From assembly GCA_029204225.1 (NCBI GenBank), contig MU832138.1:21275-85274 (forward strand): 64,000 nucleotides of DNA. The letters are read 5' to 3'. Below, piece after piece: positions 33,301 through 45,504 of the stretch. Made by a program: the position numbers and the translations under genes. The first letter of the stretch is position 1; each line of letters begins with the position of its first letter. Source of the DNA: Diphasiastrum complanatum (Eukaryota > Streptophyta > Lycopodiopsida > Lycopodiales > Lycopodiaceae). The notes under the pieces are model-generated. The model was not told the origin of the DNA and did not search any database. It saw only the letters and a program-made list of their open reading frames with translations.

Positions 33301-33967
33301 CTCCAGTAATGGACTGTCATCCTTGCAGCTCGCCCAGTTCGCATCATTGTAGTGATGCAGCTCGAATCCTTTCTCCTCGTATCTAGCTCTGTAGGTTAAT
33401 CCAATATTCTGGGTACCCTTCAGATACTGTAGGATTCGTTTGGCCATTTGCCAATGTGCTAAACCAGGATTGGAACAGAATTGGCTCAATGCGTAAACAG
33501 AGAAGGCCAGATCTAGTCTGGTACAGATTTTCAAGTACATCAGACTCCCGATTAAGTTTTGGTAGGGTATACCTGCCATCTTCTGTTCTTTCTCTTCTGT
33601 TTTTGGGCAATCCTGTTTCGTGAGCTTGGCTCCAGCTATCATTGGTGTGGCTTTCTCTTTGCAGTCCATCATGTGGTACTGCTTCAGCACTTTTCTGGTG
33701 TATTCTGACTGACTCAAGTGCATTTCGCCATTTGTTCGATCTCTTCTGATCTCCAGCCCTAGGCATTTTGTTGCTTCTCCAAGATTTGTGATTTCATAGC
33801 TTTCAGAAATTTGACTCTTCGTGTCTTTGATCAGCATCAAGGAATTTCCTATCATCAGCGAATCATCCACAAAAATGGTTAGTATCACAAAATCCTTTCC
33901 TACTCTTTTGATGTAGACATTACAGTCTAGTTGAGTAGGGTTGAAGTCTAGAGACTTCAGAAGACCA
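33289..33967 (-). pseudogene. Element B RT, C-terminal part
   Basis: After a stop at about 33965 the RT continues with DFNPTQLDCNVYIKRVGKDF, then the catalytic motif as FVDDSLM (FVDD, near 33865), KCLGLEIRRDR, PYQNLIGSLMYL and HWQMAKRILQYLKGT, and reaches the RNase H motif HHYNDANWASCKDD. Confidence 0.9.
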
Positions 33968-35566
33968 TCAAGCCCGTGATGCTTGTTTTAGACCGTAGAT
34001 GCATCTCTGTAATTGACATACATATTGTCTGTTGTCGGGGTCTTCATAGCCTTCAGGTCGTTTCATGAAGATTTCTTCCTCTAGACCTCCATGGAGAAAG
34101 GTTGTTTTCATGTCAATCTGGTGAATTTCCAGATTATACTGTGTGGCGTATGCAAGGAGTAGCCTTATGCTTGTCATCTTCACCATGGGCGAATATGTGT
34201 CGAAATAGTCGACAACATATCTCTGTGTGTAGCCCTTTGCGACAAGCCTTGCCTTGTAGCGGCCAATAGTGCCATCTGATTTTAGCTTTTTCTTGTACAC
34301 CCACTTGCAGTTGACTATTTTCCTGTTTTCTGGCAGTGGCTCTAATGTCCATGCCTCGTTTTGCCTCATCGACTCGATCTCCTCTAGCATTGTCTGCTCC
34401 CAGAATTCTCCCTCTGGACTTTGGATAGCTTCTTGATATGTTGCTGGCTCTTCTGTAAATTTGTAGTATTTGAACTGCGTGTCTTTGCTCCATTGAAGAT
34501 TGTCAAAATAGCGGTCTGGAGGTCTTCTTTGTCTTGTTGACCTTTGAGGTTCGTTTCGGCGCTGCTCGAACATTTCTTGTTCGTGGGGTCGATCCTCTGC
34601 TTCCTGCTGCTCTAGAATTTGGGGCTCTGCATTTTGATTTGATGTATGTCCTGAATCTTCCTCTTGAATAGGCAGCAGTGTGAAGATCTCATGGCCTCTT
34701 TCATCTTTCAATCCAAGGAATGTGGACTCGTTGGACTTCACATATCTGCTCGAAACAACCTTCTTCGTGGTTGGATCATAGAGTCTGTACAAATGTGTTC
34801 CGTTTGAGTAGCCGACCATGATTATTTGTTCGGATTTGTCATCGAACATGCTTCTCTTTTTCTTTGGAATGTGCTTGTATGCTGCACATCCAAACACTCG
34901 TACGTATGACAGATCAAGCTTTCTGCCTGTCCACATTTTGTATGGTGTTTTGTTCTCCAGCGTTGTCGTTGTAGATCTGTTCTGCAGGTGTACAACTACA
35001 GCTATTGCCTCGGCCCAAAATTGACCTGGTAATTGAGCCTGTGACATCATGCATCTGGCTCCTTCAACTAGCGTTTTGTGTTTTCTTTCTGCCACACCAT
35101 TGTATTCTAGTGTGTATGCAGGAGTGAACTGGTGTTCGATCCTCTGTTCTTCACAAAATCTTGAGAATTCTGTGCTTTTGTATTCACCTCCATTGTCACA
35201 TCTAAGGATCTGTATCTTTTTTGAGGTGTGTCGCTCTGGGAATGCCACGAACTTCTTGAAAGAATCAAGTACTTTGAATTTCTTCTTCAAGTAGTAGATC
35301 ATGGTCATTCGGCTGTAATCATCTATGAATGTTAGAAAATATCTCGAACCTGAGAGCGAATCTGTTTTCATCGGTCCACACACATCAGAGTGGACGAGCT
35401 CAAGAACTTCTTTGGCTCTTCTTCCCTCGTGTGTGAATGGATTCCGATGTTGCTTGCCTTTAAGACAAGCTTCGCAAAACTCAGCCTCTAGCCTTGAAAT
35501 CTTGAGACCTGTGACAATGTCCTTTCTGCTCATGTCATACAGGCTCCGCATGTTCAGATGATACAT
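33968..35566 (-). pseudogene. Element B integrase and RT N-terminal part (532 codons open)
   Basis: A long open frame from 35566 holds the HHCC zinc domain (HLNMRSLYDMS, then CEACLKGKQ), the integrase core with HSDVCGPM, LRCDNGGEY and the catalytic Glu in NGVAERKHK, then IPKKKRSMFDDKSEQ and GYSNGTHLYRLYDP. A Glu/Gln-rich linker leads to RT with EEIESMRQNEAWTLEPLP, KARLVAKGYTQ, HQIDMKTTFLHGGLEEEIFM and IYGLKQASRA, where a stop falls. The first 61 residues after the ATG are internal to the original polyprotein, so this ATG is not the natural start. Confidence 0.9.
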
Positions 35567-35877
35567 TCTTCTATGCTAGAGCTGATTTTCATTTTTTGAA
35601 GCATTTAATATGCTTTCAGAGTTGCTGATTATTTTGGCCTGGTAGAAATTTCCTTCTCTGCATTCGACCGTCAGCAAGTTGTTTGTCGTCTTCTCGATCA
35701 TACGGCAAGTGTTGCCATCGAACAAACTCAAATGCCTAGATCTGCCATCTTGGAGACAGATAGCAGCTCCTTTCTGAGTGAGGGCACATAGAGTGCTCCT
35801 GACAACTCTGCTTGGTCTGATAGTGTTTGTAGCTGTAGAGAGCCGATGCCTTTGACATCGTGTCTGCTTCCATCACC
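35567..35877 (-). pseudogene. Element B protease tail / pre-integrase
   Basis: Minus strand: IGDGSRHDVKGIGSLQLQT, then GALYVPSLRKELLSVSKMAD, a frameshift, then pieces leading to YHLNMRSL. This is the part of copia pol between protease and integrase. The catalytic DSG lies upstream and is deleted. Confidence 0.85.
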
Positions 35878-35904
35878 TATTGTAGGAGTTCACCATTTCT
35901 GACA
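35878..35904 (-). repeat. 27-bp stub of element B 5' LTR
   Basis: TGTCAGAAATGGTGAACTC starts at 35904, differing at three positions from the 3' LTR start. It runs straight into protease sequence at 35877. The rest of the 5' LTR, leader and gag are missing. Confidence 0.85.
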
Positions 35905-35909
35905 AAAAG
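35905..35909 (+). repeat. Target-site duplication AAAAG of element B, right copy
   Basis: Matches 25957-25961. Confidence 0.88.
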
Positions 35910-36310
35910 CCGAAATTGTCGCAAAAATTGTCGCAAAAAGCTGACACTATCGCATTTCAGAAAATGCGAAAAAACAGACACTGTCGCGAAAAATTGAATT
36001 TGTGAACTATGTGAAAGTTTTGTTTTTTGGAAAAAGCTGACACTGTTGCTTTTTGAAAAAAGCTGACACTGTCGTTTTTCGGTTAAAAGCCGACATTGTG
36101 TAAAAGATAGTTCATTTCTGAGACTGTAGTGACAATTAGAGTATTTTTGCAGACTGTTACGACACTTAGTGTATTTTTGCGAATTGTTCGCGACACTCGT
36201 CTCTTCGCGACATTTTTGTCTTTCGCAAATTGTTTGCGACAGATGACAAATTTGAGCTAGAAGAAGAAATTCAAAATTTTTTGTGCACTGTTCGCGACAG
36301 TTTCGTGACA
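35905..36310 (-). repeat. LTR of the element-1 family, 5' part (outer layer)
   Basis: Minus-strand sequence matches 3345-3600 of the element 1 LTR, including TACACTAAGTGTC, ATGAACTATCTTTTACACA and the GCGACA/TGTCGGC array. It is continuous with 25961 across element B. Beyond 36230 the match weakens; TCGCGAC words continue to about 36370. Confidence 0.82.
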
Positions 36311-36532
36311 AGTGAGCTTAAGAAGAATCAAGAAGATTTCGCAAATTGTTCACAACAATTTCGTGACATTTGAGATTTGAACAAAAAACAAAATATTTCG
36401 TGTTCACAAATCTTTCGAGCTTCAGCAAGAGAAAAACCATGAGCTTCTACAAAAAACTGTTTCGCAAATCTTTCATGAATCTTTCGAGTTGACTACAAGT
36501 CAAATTTTGCAAATCCTTTGAGGTTGATCACT

Positions 36533-36688
36533 AATAAAAATGTTTCGAGTTCGCGTTCATTTCTTTCTAATCCTTTGTCAAGTAAACTGCGCACTTTGTT
36601 AGTAGAATTGAATAAAAATGTTTCAAGTTTGCGTTCATTTCTTTCTAATCCTTTGTCAAGTAAACTGCGCACTTTGTTAGTAGAATTA
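36533..36688. repeat. 78-bp tandem duplication
   Basis: 36533-36610 and 36611-36688 are adjacent copies starting AATAAAAATGTTTC with two or three differences. Because 78 is a multiple of three, the plus strand reads as a duplicated 26-residue segment. Confidence 0.95.
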
Positions 36689-36704
36689 AGATCTGTCTGA
36701 TCAG

Positions 36705-37456
36705 TTGTTCTACACTTTTGTCAAATTGAGTAATATCAAAATGGCAAAAGACGAACATGTACAAGACTATATCGAGCATTTTAAATGTTTAAAAGGTCAA
36801 GTACAAGAGCAGCCCATCGATGCTCTATGTTTGATGCCATACAGGAGGAAGATGAAGGATCCGATGTTAACAAATCTAGGGAATGGAAAGCACATCGTGC
36901 TATTGTCCATGAATCGAAGCTGAATGAGGATACCTAATATCAGCTTTGGAAATCACACTTAACCAGCAACACCACATGCAAAATGAAAAACTCACTAAGG
37001 AGCTTCGAGACAACTTGACGTCTATCCAAAGCCATATGCCTGGTCAGATACCACCTGCACATGTACCTTCTAGACGACAAAATATCTGGTGCCCATACTA
37101 TCGGGCTACACGTCCTCCTAATGATTGCCCTTCTTATTAGTCTTTTCAAGCCAATTTCAGACAACATTATGAAGAACAACCATCCCAACTCTGGACAATC
37201 CTTGCCTTATCATGAACATCATCCGGAAGATCCAAAAATCCTAGCCATTCAAGATGGATATGCAATTCAACAAGGGCCGATGAACAACAGATGCTTCATC
37301 TGTGGTGAACTAGGCCACTTTATGGTTGATTGTACGGTCAAAATAAAATACCATGTCGAATGCCCCGACTGTGTTAGAAAACACAGTCTCAAAGACTGTC
37401 CGAAACAACCCAGTAAGATCCAACCTACTCGCCATGCCCGTTACGAATCCGATTAG
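36705..37456 (+). pseudogene. Gypsy-type gag remnant with tandem knuckle pairs
   Basis: The plus strand opens with a gag piece (VKLSNIKMAKDEHVQDYIEHF), matching LLSKIKMGKREMVHDYTERV at 49902. After frameshifts, a first knuckle pair begins CPYYRATRPPNDC (37088-37127, one Cys changed to Tyr). A second pair CFICGELGHFMVDC and CPDCVRKHSLKDC follows at 37292-37399. This layout is shared with 50135-53947 and 60635-61199. Gag binds element RNA through the knuckles. Confidence 0.75.
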
Positions 37457-38030
37457 AATCCCAACGATAACACACCACGAGCACCATGGCAACCACCAAC
37501 TAAACATGTTGCTGAATTGGGAAGCTCCTTGGAAACTTCTACATTACCCCGTGGTTATCCAGATCACTCATGGCACAAAGACGTTATTACACGATATGAA
37601 ATGTATCATTGTAGGCAGAAACTGAAATCGATATTTCATCATCCGCTACAATTTCCAACCAAGAGCAATCACCCCAGTGAATTGAAATTTTCTTCTATCT
37701 TTTTGCATCCTCAAATATATATGTCTCTTCAGAAACTGCGAAGATTTCCAATGCATTATCCAAATTTGATCATTTGGTCTCCCAAAAGCTGGCCATCAAG
37801 AACACCTATGAGAATTGGTAATCTATATAGAAATTCATTTTATGAATCTCCTGTTCAGAGGGGTACTCAGAAAATAATACCTTCTCGTTCCATGCATTTC
37901 AAGCTATATCTTCCATATATTCAGTCTCACCAATCCTACCTTGATTCTGACAAGGGCATGTCCGAGTTTTTCATTCACAATGGACAGTTGCAATTATCAA
38001 GGTGCCCTATCAATATTGATGAATGAAATT
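37457..38030 (+). pseudogene. Probable continuation of gypsy-like gag/protease, unrecognised
   Basis: A 169-codon frame (37517-38026) follows the knuckles where protease would be expected. I cannot see a DSG or DGGS motif. The frame is Pro/His/Ser-rich and may be shifted coding sequence. Confidence 0.35.
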
Positions 38031-38785
38031 TTTGTTCCACATGCTGCTTTGCAAATATCACCTCTTTGTAAAGATGGTATATTATCTTGTTTCATTTTTA
38101 TATGATTCACTTTTTCTGTGTTTCCTTCACATGTTATTTTCTTGTAATTGCATGTTTTTTTTTTGGATTTCCTTCTCTTTCACGAGGGTTAACCATTGAA
38201 CGAAAGTCATCTTTGTAGAATATCTCAAGAATACATTTTCTATTCATCTATCCATCTCCAGATCACCTTATAGTGAGTTTAGGATTTTCTGTGCATATTG
38301 CAAACTTGAGAAATCCATGTCACTTCATAGTGTATTCTGCATCTCATTGCCATATTAGATTTCAAGTCAACTACAACTAGATTGAGACAAATTTCTTTCA
38401 AATTTGTTCAATCTTCAATCTAGTCGCATGTTCAATGTGTTTCAACTGCATGTTCCAAACGACGATCTAACCTTGTGCATGTCGGATACCAGCAACGACA
38501 TCCCCACCAACAAATTTTGGGGGGCGGAGGGGAGAATGGATTTGCAAGCATCTACTGAAGTGTGGAAATATGCAAAATTGGACCAAGAATGGATCCTAAA
38601 ATAATCCACAAGAGTGATTGGATGCTAGATACAATTAGGGAATTCATTCCCCATACCCCTCCTCCTTCCCTCACAGACCTTCATACCTGGACCACATACG
38701 CCAGTACCTTATATACTATTCCCACAGACAAGCCAGATTTAGACCAATCTAGATCAAATTTAGATGAGAAAATCTAACAAGAACA
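38031..38785. other. Stretch without recognisable gene
   Basis: AT-rich; short frames only. There are no LTR ends or domains. Confidence 0.5.
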
Positions 38786-38789
38786 ATCA

Positions 38790-39010
38790 TAAATGAATGG
38801 GAATTGTACTTGCTGGTTTCACATGTGTGAAACCTGTCAGAGTACGGACTCTAGCCTGAAATTAAAGTACAATATGATAGGAACTCAAAACTATTAAGAA
38901 AAATCAAGACAAATGATGAAATTGACAAGAATTGCCTCCAAAACCAAGATTGGTGTTGCTTGTTTGATTATGGCCAAATGTGGCTCTATATATACAAAAA
39001 GTGGGAGCTC
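38790..39010 (-). repeat. LTR fragment of the element N family
   Basis: The inverse of 7925-8128, including the TATATATA box and the GTCCGTACTCTGACAG word. The upstream side is joined directly to the frame at 39060 by a deletion. Confidence 0.85.
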
Positions 39011-39059
39011 ATGGTACTGAGTGTGAAGATTAGCCAATGAGCTTGATGTTGATTCGAAA

Positions 39060-39875
39060 TCACCATATCCATGATAGTGCTTCTTTGATGTTGACATCTT
39101 TGATGAACTTGAGAGCTTTGCACCATCCTAGCACCTCCAAAATTGATTCCTTCCAAATTTCATGTAGATGCTTGACCTTGAGGCTTGTTCCTTCTTCATG
39201 TGCATGCTCCTCCATGAGAAAATACAAATTTCTTCTTGAATTATTAAGATCACAAAGATCACATGAGATATGCTCCTCTTTCCCTTGAAATGTGAGCCAC
39301 ATGGGCACAACCATGTTTCTTGAGTTTCTTTTTGGAATCACAACTTGAGAAGGTCTCTCCTCCTCAATCCTTGGCATACTTGAACCTTGAGAAGGACTCT
39401 CCTCCTCAATCCTTGGCACACTTGAACCTTGAGATGACTCCTTAAGATCCTCTTCATGATGTTCCTTCTCGATGGAAATCCGAGACCTCCATGTCTCATA
39501 ATGATCACAACAACTATGACCATACAATATGCACTTCCTATGATTATCAAGATTACTTATGCTAGAAACATAAGTCCAAAAATCACCATAACTTGGCATG
39601 ATTTTTCTAATAATGAAATCAAAAGGTATTTCCATCTCAATAAGGCTAACTACTTGCTTATGGATATAAGTGTCCATTTTGGATGCTTCACTTATTCTCA
39701 TAAGAAGTTTACAACTTGCCTTTAAGATTGAAAACTTACAATTTTCATCTTTATGAATGAACACATCATTCATGATCTTATTGAAACCAAAAGAATTTAC
39801 AATATGAAGACATTTCCATTTCCTTGACTTCCTCTCTGTGAAAAAAGTGGATCTTGAATGGATCCATACCCCCAA
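39060..39875 (-). pseudogene. Degenerate copia-like frame of the element N family, 271 codons
   Basis: From SRKWKCLHIVN to YIHKQVVSLIEMEI it matches the plus frame 9764-10456. Downstream it holds two copies of a SQGSS(V/M)PRIEEE repeat and then RNSRNMVVPMWLTFQGKEEH. The latter resembles the linker before RT in copia (SSRAKVEPSRLTYQGKGQQ in element A). So this frame seems to run from pre-integrase to linker with the integrase largely absent. No catalytic residues are visible. The unusually open state of a decayed region in two copies is of interest. Confidence 0.55.
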
Positions 39876-39879
39876 AATA

Positions 39880-40493
39880 CTTGGCTAAGATCTTTGCACA
39901 ACAAGTTACAAAAGCTAGAAATGGCAAAGCATCCTAATGCTACCTTTGATACACATGAACTTGACAAAGCATTCAAGAGACAAAAGAAACTAATAAAAAG
40001 TACTAATGGCAGTCAAAAATAGCAGCAAACAGGGCTCCCAACAGCAGCCTTCCACTTTTGGAAACCTCTTAAGATCATACACAAAAGCTTGAAGACAATA
40101 CACAAAGCAATGCTCTCAATGGAGGAAGAAACTGTGACAATGATCTATTGATCTCTCTCAACAATACAATAAGTTTTCCCAAACTGTTCTCCATGAATTT
40201 CAGCCTAATATAGGTGAGAGAGATGACTCTCTCTCCTCTTTCTAGAACTAAGGACCCAATTTTAGGGCACCAACAGCTTAAAATAGCCAATTTTGGCCTA
40301 TATGTCCAAATAACATGATTTTGGTGTCATTTCAAAGGTCCTGAAGTTTGAGACTTCTTCAATATGAAATATATACTAAAATAAAAGTATCTAGGCCTCT
40401 TTTACACGTGTGAAAGGTTAGATTCAAAACTATGTACAAAAACTGCCAATTTAGGCCTCAAACTAGCTAGGAAATGTTGACAATTTTCACACT
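39880..40493 (-). repeat. Probable 3' LTR of a copia-derived element (element E)
   Basis: In minus orientation it starts TGTGAAAATTGTCAAC directly after a purine tract. It contains ACACGTGT and a TATATATTTC promoter-like word. The other end and a second copy are not identified. Confidence 0.55.
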
Positions 40494-40502
40494 CCCTCTT
40501 CA
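40494..40502 (-). promoter_or_regulatory. Polypurine tract of element E
   Basis: AAGAGGGAG on the minus strand before TGTGAAAATTG. It is the same nonamer as in element B. Confidence 0.6.
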
Positions 40503-40659
40503 ACTTAACTTGCTAGTTTTACAACACTACTTTGCTCCAATCTAAGAATGATCTCCGTCATGATAATAGATCTCTTCTCAAGTGTTCTAATATGTACAAT
40601 ATGAAATACAACATAATTGATATAGATAATAGTGTCCATATAGGATGCTTCACTATTTC

Positions 40660-42175
40660 TTACATCAATTTACATAGAATGGTGAACAAGATACATGTAA
40701 AAGAACATAGAATTATAATGAAAGGATTCCTCCATGTATCCACCTTTGAATTCTTTGTAAAACGGCAGCAAACAAGTTTTAAGTGAAAGTAACCAACAAG
40801 TGTTTGTCTGCCTCCTCCACATTCCACTATGCCCATAGTGAATGCACCATGTATCTCCATGAATGAACCTCCATCACCACCTTGCCTTTGTAGATTTCCA
40901 ATCCATGAAAGCCCTTGAGTGAATGAATGCCAAAATGATGTGTTATCTACTCTATTCGAATGAGCAAAACCTAAACTTAGTATACTTGAAGTATCTCCAG
41001 AAGATTTGCATACAACCCTTGATCCTACATTGTGAACAATCTGCCAATTTGCCAACACTAGGATGCTAGATTTTGAACTTTGCTCTAAAGTAAACATATT
41101 GACCACTTCAATATCCTTCAATATTTGAATAAATGCTTGTACTTGATCATAAAATCCAGCAGTGATAACTATTCCATCTCCAAGATCAAAAGGATGCAAA
41201 ACTATGGAACTAGTTTCATTGAATTTTGACAATTCCAACACATTGACATGACAATGTTCATACGTTGCATAATAAGAAATAGAAGAATCTCGAACAGTAG
41301 AAGCCATGAAAAGAATACATAGTACCTTCAACATAAGAATGATTGAAGTACTTTTTCTTGTCAAACCTGGACTTCTAATCAATGATATAGGTATTGATAA
41401 TGAACCCTCACTATCATTCACAAAAGCATCATTCAAAGTACATCCTACTTTGAACACTTCACATTCATCTCTCCCTTTCCACTTGAGATCTTCCTCACCA
41501 AGTCTCATGATAGAACCTTTTGATCTACTTTCTTTATGAATACATGTGACACCACTTGTTGCACAAATGACTTTCTTGGAATCATCACACAAAGATGCAA
41601 AAGAAATTTTTTCTTCAATCATGCTCAAAGCACCATCTTTTTCCAAATGAGTAAATAAGTCATTAGCAACAACCATTTCCAAAGAAGAGTTTCCATCACC
41701 TCCATTGATGAAGTTAGATCTCTTCTTACCTTTTTCATTTTTTCACTTGCCATGTAGTTCCTTTGAAGAGCCACCAAGACTTGGAAATCTATGAGTAGAA
41801 GAGTTCAGACATGATACTAATTTAGCACCACATGACTCCATTTGACTAGTAGGTAGCACTAGTCCATCTTCAAGATACAATGGATCCAAAACATTGATCA
41901 TAGATTCATAAAAAGTTGCCAAGTTAGCACAACAATAATGATCTCCAAGAAGCTCATTAGATCTCAACCTAGATCTAGCATAAGGAAGCTCCTTAGATTT
42001 TGCATAAGATCTACCAATCTTATTGATGCTAGGAATTGACTTTTGAAAGTTGAGAGAACCACCAACATCCATTTCATTCCTCTTGTTGGACATAGCAAAT
42101 GCATCAAGCTTGTAAAGTCTACCTTGTCTATTGCCCCTAGCAAGTTTGGATCTCCAAGCAGGTGAGTATTGATTG
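40660..42175 (-). pseudogene. Unrecognised ~505-codon frame in element E, one stop
   Basis: Minus strand, one frame with a single in-frame stop at 41743-41745. It opens with SKLARGNRQGRLYKLDAF, clearly the copia pre-integrase segment (RLGKIYKLDAF in element A). After this it departs from any pol sequence I know: no HHCC, DD35E or YVDD motif follows. Instead there is a Ser/Lys-rich part, SYAKSKELPYARSRLRSNEL, then a 340-codon stretch from MEMVVANDLFTHLEKD. This stretch is rich in Ser, Cys, Val and Ile, has a Gly-rich part near MGIVECGGGRQ and a hydrophobic end, and ends about 165 bp before the PPT. Possible origins are captured host sequence, an old frameshifted pol, or an element-specific gene. 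I do not assign a function. Confidence 0.6.
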
Positions 42176-43490
<1,315 letters not shown>

Positions 43491-43491
43491 T

Positions 43492-43833
43492 TCAGTCTTT
43501 CCTTGTAAAGCATAACTGATTAATAACAGGTAAACAACTCAAAGCATCTGCTAGAGTATTTTGACTTCCTTTACAATAACATATAGAAAAGTCAAAGATT
43601 TGCATCAGCTCAGCCCGTCTAGCTTGTCTCCCCTTTGAATTTGTAGCATCACAGAAATATCGAAGAGTCTGATAATCCATCAAAATCTCAAATCTGGCTC
43701 CATACAAATAATGCTGCCAAATTTCTAAGGCATGAATGATTGCAAACAGTTCCTTTTCATAGATACAATACCTAGATTGAGTAGAATTGAGTTGCTTGCT
43801 TTCATAAGCAATAGGATGTCCATCCTGCATCAA
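43492..43833 (-). pseudogene. Gypsy RNase H
   Basis: Frame reads HPIAYESKQLNSTQSRYCIY, EKELFAIIHALEIWQHYLYG and FEILMDYQTLRYF, then GRQARRAELMQIFDF and NTLADALSCLP. These are the hallmark plant gypsy RNase H motifs (normally TDHxSL where MDYQTL stands). It ends at 43492 without integrase. Confidence 0.9.
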
Positions 43834-43983
43834 AACAACTCCAATAGCATAATCACTAGCATCGGTCCTAACACAAAAGTCTTATTAGGATCACCAATGA
43901 TTAGTATTGGTGCTGAAGTAACACTTTTCTTAAGCAAATCAAAACAATCATTTATATCCTCCATCCACTGCACTAGTTAACTC

Positions 43984-44746
43984 TTAGCCCTCCGACTTAG
44001 CTTCTAATAGCCTTTCAAGGCCCGGGTAAGAGAAAATGCCAATCGAGCAAGTATAAGTCGATGGAAAAATCTTACAAACAAAGAAAGACTTGATTTTCTT
44101 AATTGTGGTAAGAATAGGCCAATCAATAACCTTTTGGATATGACCAGGCTTGATCTCCACACCTCGTTCAAAAATCTTATGCCCCAAGTAGGACAATTCC
44201 TTAGCAAAAAATCACACTTAGACTCTTTGGCAAGGAGCTTTTCCCTCTTAACAATCCTAAGATCTCTTTATGTTCTGCCAAAATCTTACTGAACACTAAG
44301 ATATCATCTAAGAATACCACTACGAATCTTCCCGAATATGACCTGAACAAATCGTTCATCATCTGTTGGAAAGTTGTCGGTGCATTGGTTAGACCAAAAG
44401 GCAACACCAAAAATTAGTAGTGTCCAAAGCGAGTTCAAAAACCCGTTTTTGGTATATCTTCTGTCCTAATGCGTATCTGATGGGATCCCAACCTTAGATC
44501 TATCTTGGTATAGTACTCAACACCACCAAGATAATCTATTAGGTCATCCATCTGCGACAATGGATATCTATTCTTAACAGTTACCTTGTTCAATTTCTTA
44601 TAATCTACGCAAAACCTTATAGTCATGTTCTTCTTGGCCACCAGAACCACTAGTGATGCCCAATAAGACTTACTAGGTTGTACCCACCCCTTCTTTAGGT
44701 CATCATGTAATTGCCTATTTACCTCGACCTCTTCTGATGCACTCAT
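43984..44746 (-). pseudogene. Gypsy reverse transcriptase
   Basis: 44746-44435 carries LHDDLKKGWVQPSKSYWAS, RFCVDYKKLNKVTVKNRYPL and YYTKIDLRLGSHQIRI. 44410-44201 carries LPFGLTNAPTTFQQMM and the catalytic FLDDILVFS. 44207-43984 has YLGHKIFERGVEIKPGHI, the post-palm segment. Frameshifts near 44420 and 44200 separate the pieces. Confidence 0.9.
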
Positions 44747-44759
44747 CCGATAAGGATGC

Positions 44760-45500
44760 TGTGTGTGATCGGAATTGAACCAGATATAAGTTCAATTTTA
44801 TGATTAACTATCCTTTCGGGTGGTAAACCTACTGGAAGGTCTATAAAAACATCATCCTTGCCTAGGGTTATTATAGGCTTCAAACTTTGTAGTCTTCTCA
44901 CTGGGTATATTCATGGCATTTATGTTAAGTTTATCATCATTGAAGCATATGAAATCATTTTGAAAACATAAATAAACTTTAAAATCAGAATTTTTCATTA
45001 ATGAATTAAGTTCCCGGTTAGAATAAAAGATTAACATTTTTAGTGTTAACACTTAAACTAGCCTTGATCTTAATCAAAGAATCCTCATGCATAAAAGATA
45101 AAGATTTTTCAATAAAATCAATTTCTAATGACTTACTCTTATCAAAATGCCATTGTTGCCCAAGAACAATAGCCACATTAGCTAATGCAATAGTATGAAA
45201 TTCTAGTTTTTCAGAGTTATCCTATATGTACTACATCAGGAACAACATAATCCATAAACATAGAATTGATTCTCGATGCCATTGTCACATAATATTTTTT
45301 CTCACTATTTTTGGTAGGAAGGTTTAGCGTCTGCACCAAATTTACACTAATAAGTTATGAGTGGATCCTGTGTCAAAAAGGATATTAACAACTTGATCTT
45401 TAACTTTACCTTTAATGCTAATAAGGTCATTAGGTCCAAAACTAAAGAACTAAGGAAACATACATCCATCTCATTACTTCAAGATAGATTACCTGATGTA
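44760..45500 (-). pseudogene. Gypsy protease
   Basis: The minus strand shows VVNILFDTGSTHNLL with the catalytic Asp codon at 45372-45374. About 60 codons on is AIVLGQQWHFDKSKSLEIDF, the equivalent of the LGxxWL flap-end motif. Stops intervene. Confidence 0.75.
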
Positions 45501-45504
45501 GAAG

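Larger units (their letters stand above)
25962..35904 (-). mobile_element. Ty1/copia element B (minus), containing element A
   Basis: In minus orientation: a 27-bp stub of the 5' LTR (35904-35878), protease tail, integrase, RT, RNase H, PPT (32878), 3' LTR (32877-32259 continued at 26095-25962), flanked by AAAAG. Gag and nearly all of the 5' LTR are deleted. The 3' LTR, once element A is removed, is 753 bp. Confidence 0.88.

Noticed and set aside
42160-42175. CAGGTGAGT, like a plant 5' splice site, near the start of the element E frame
   Set aside because: It is on the plus strand while the frame is on the minus strand, and there is no partner site.
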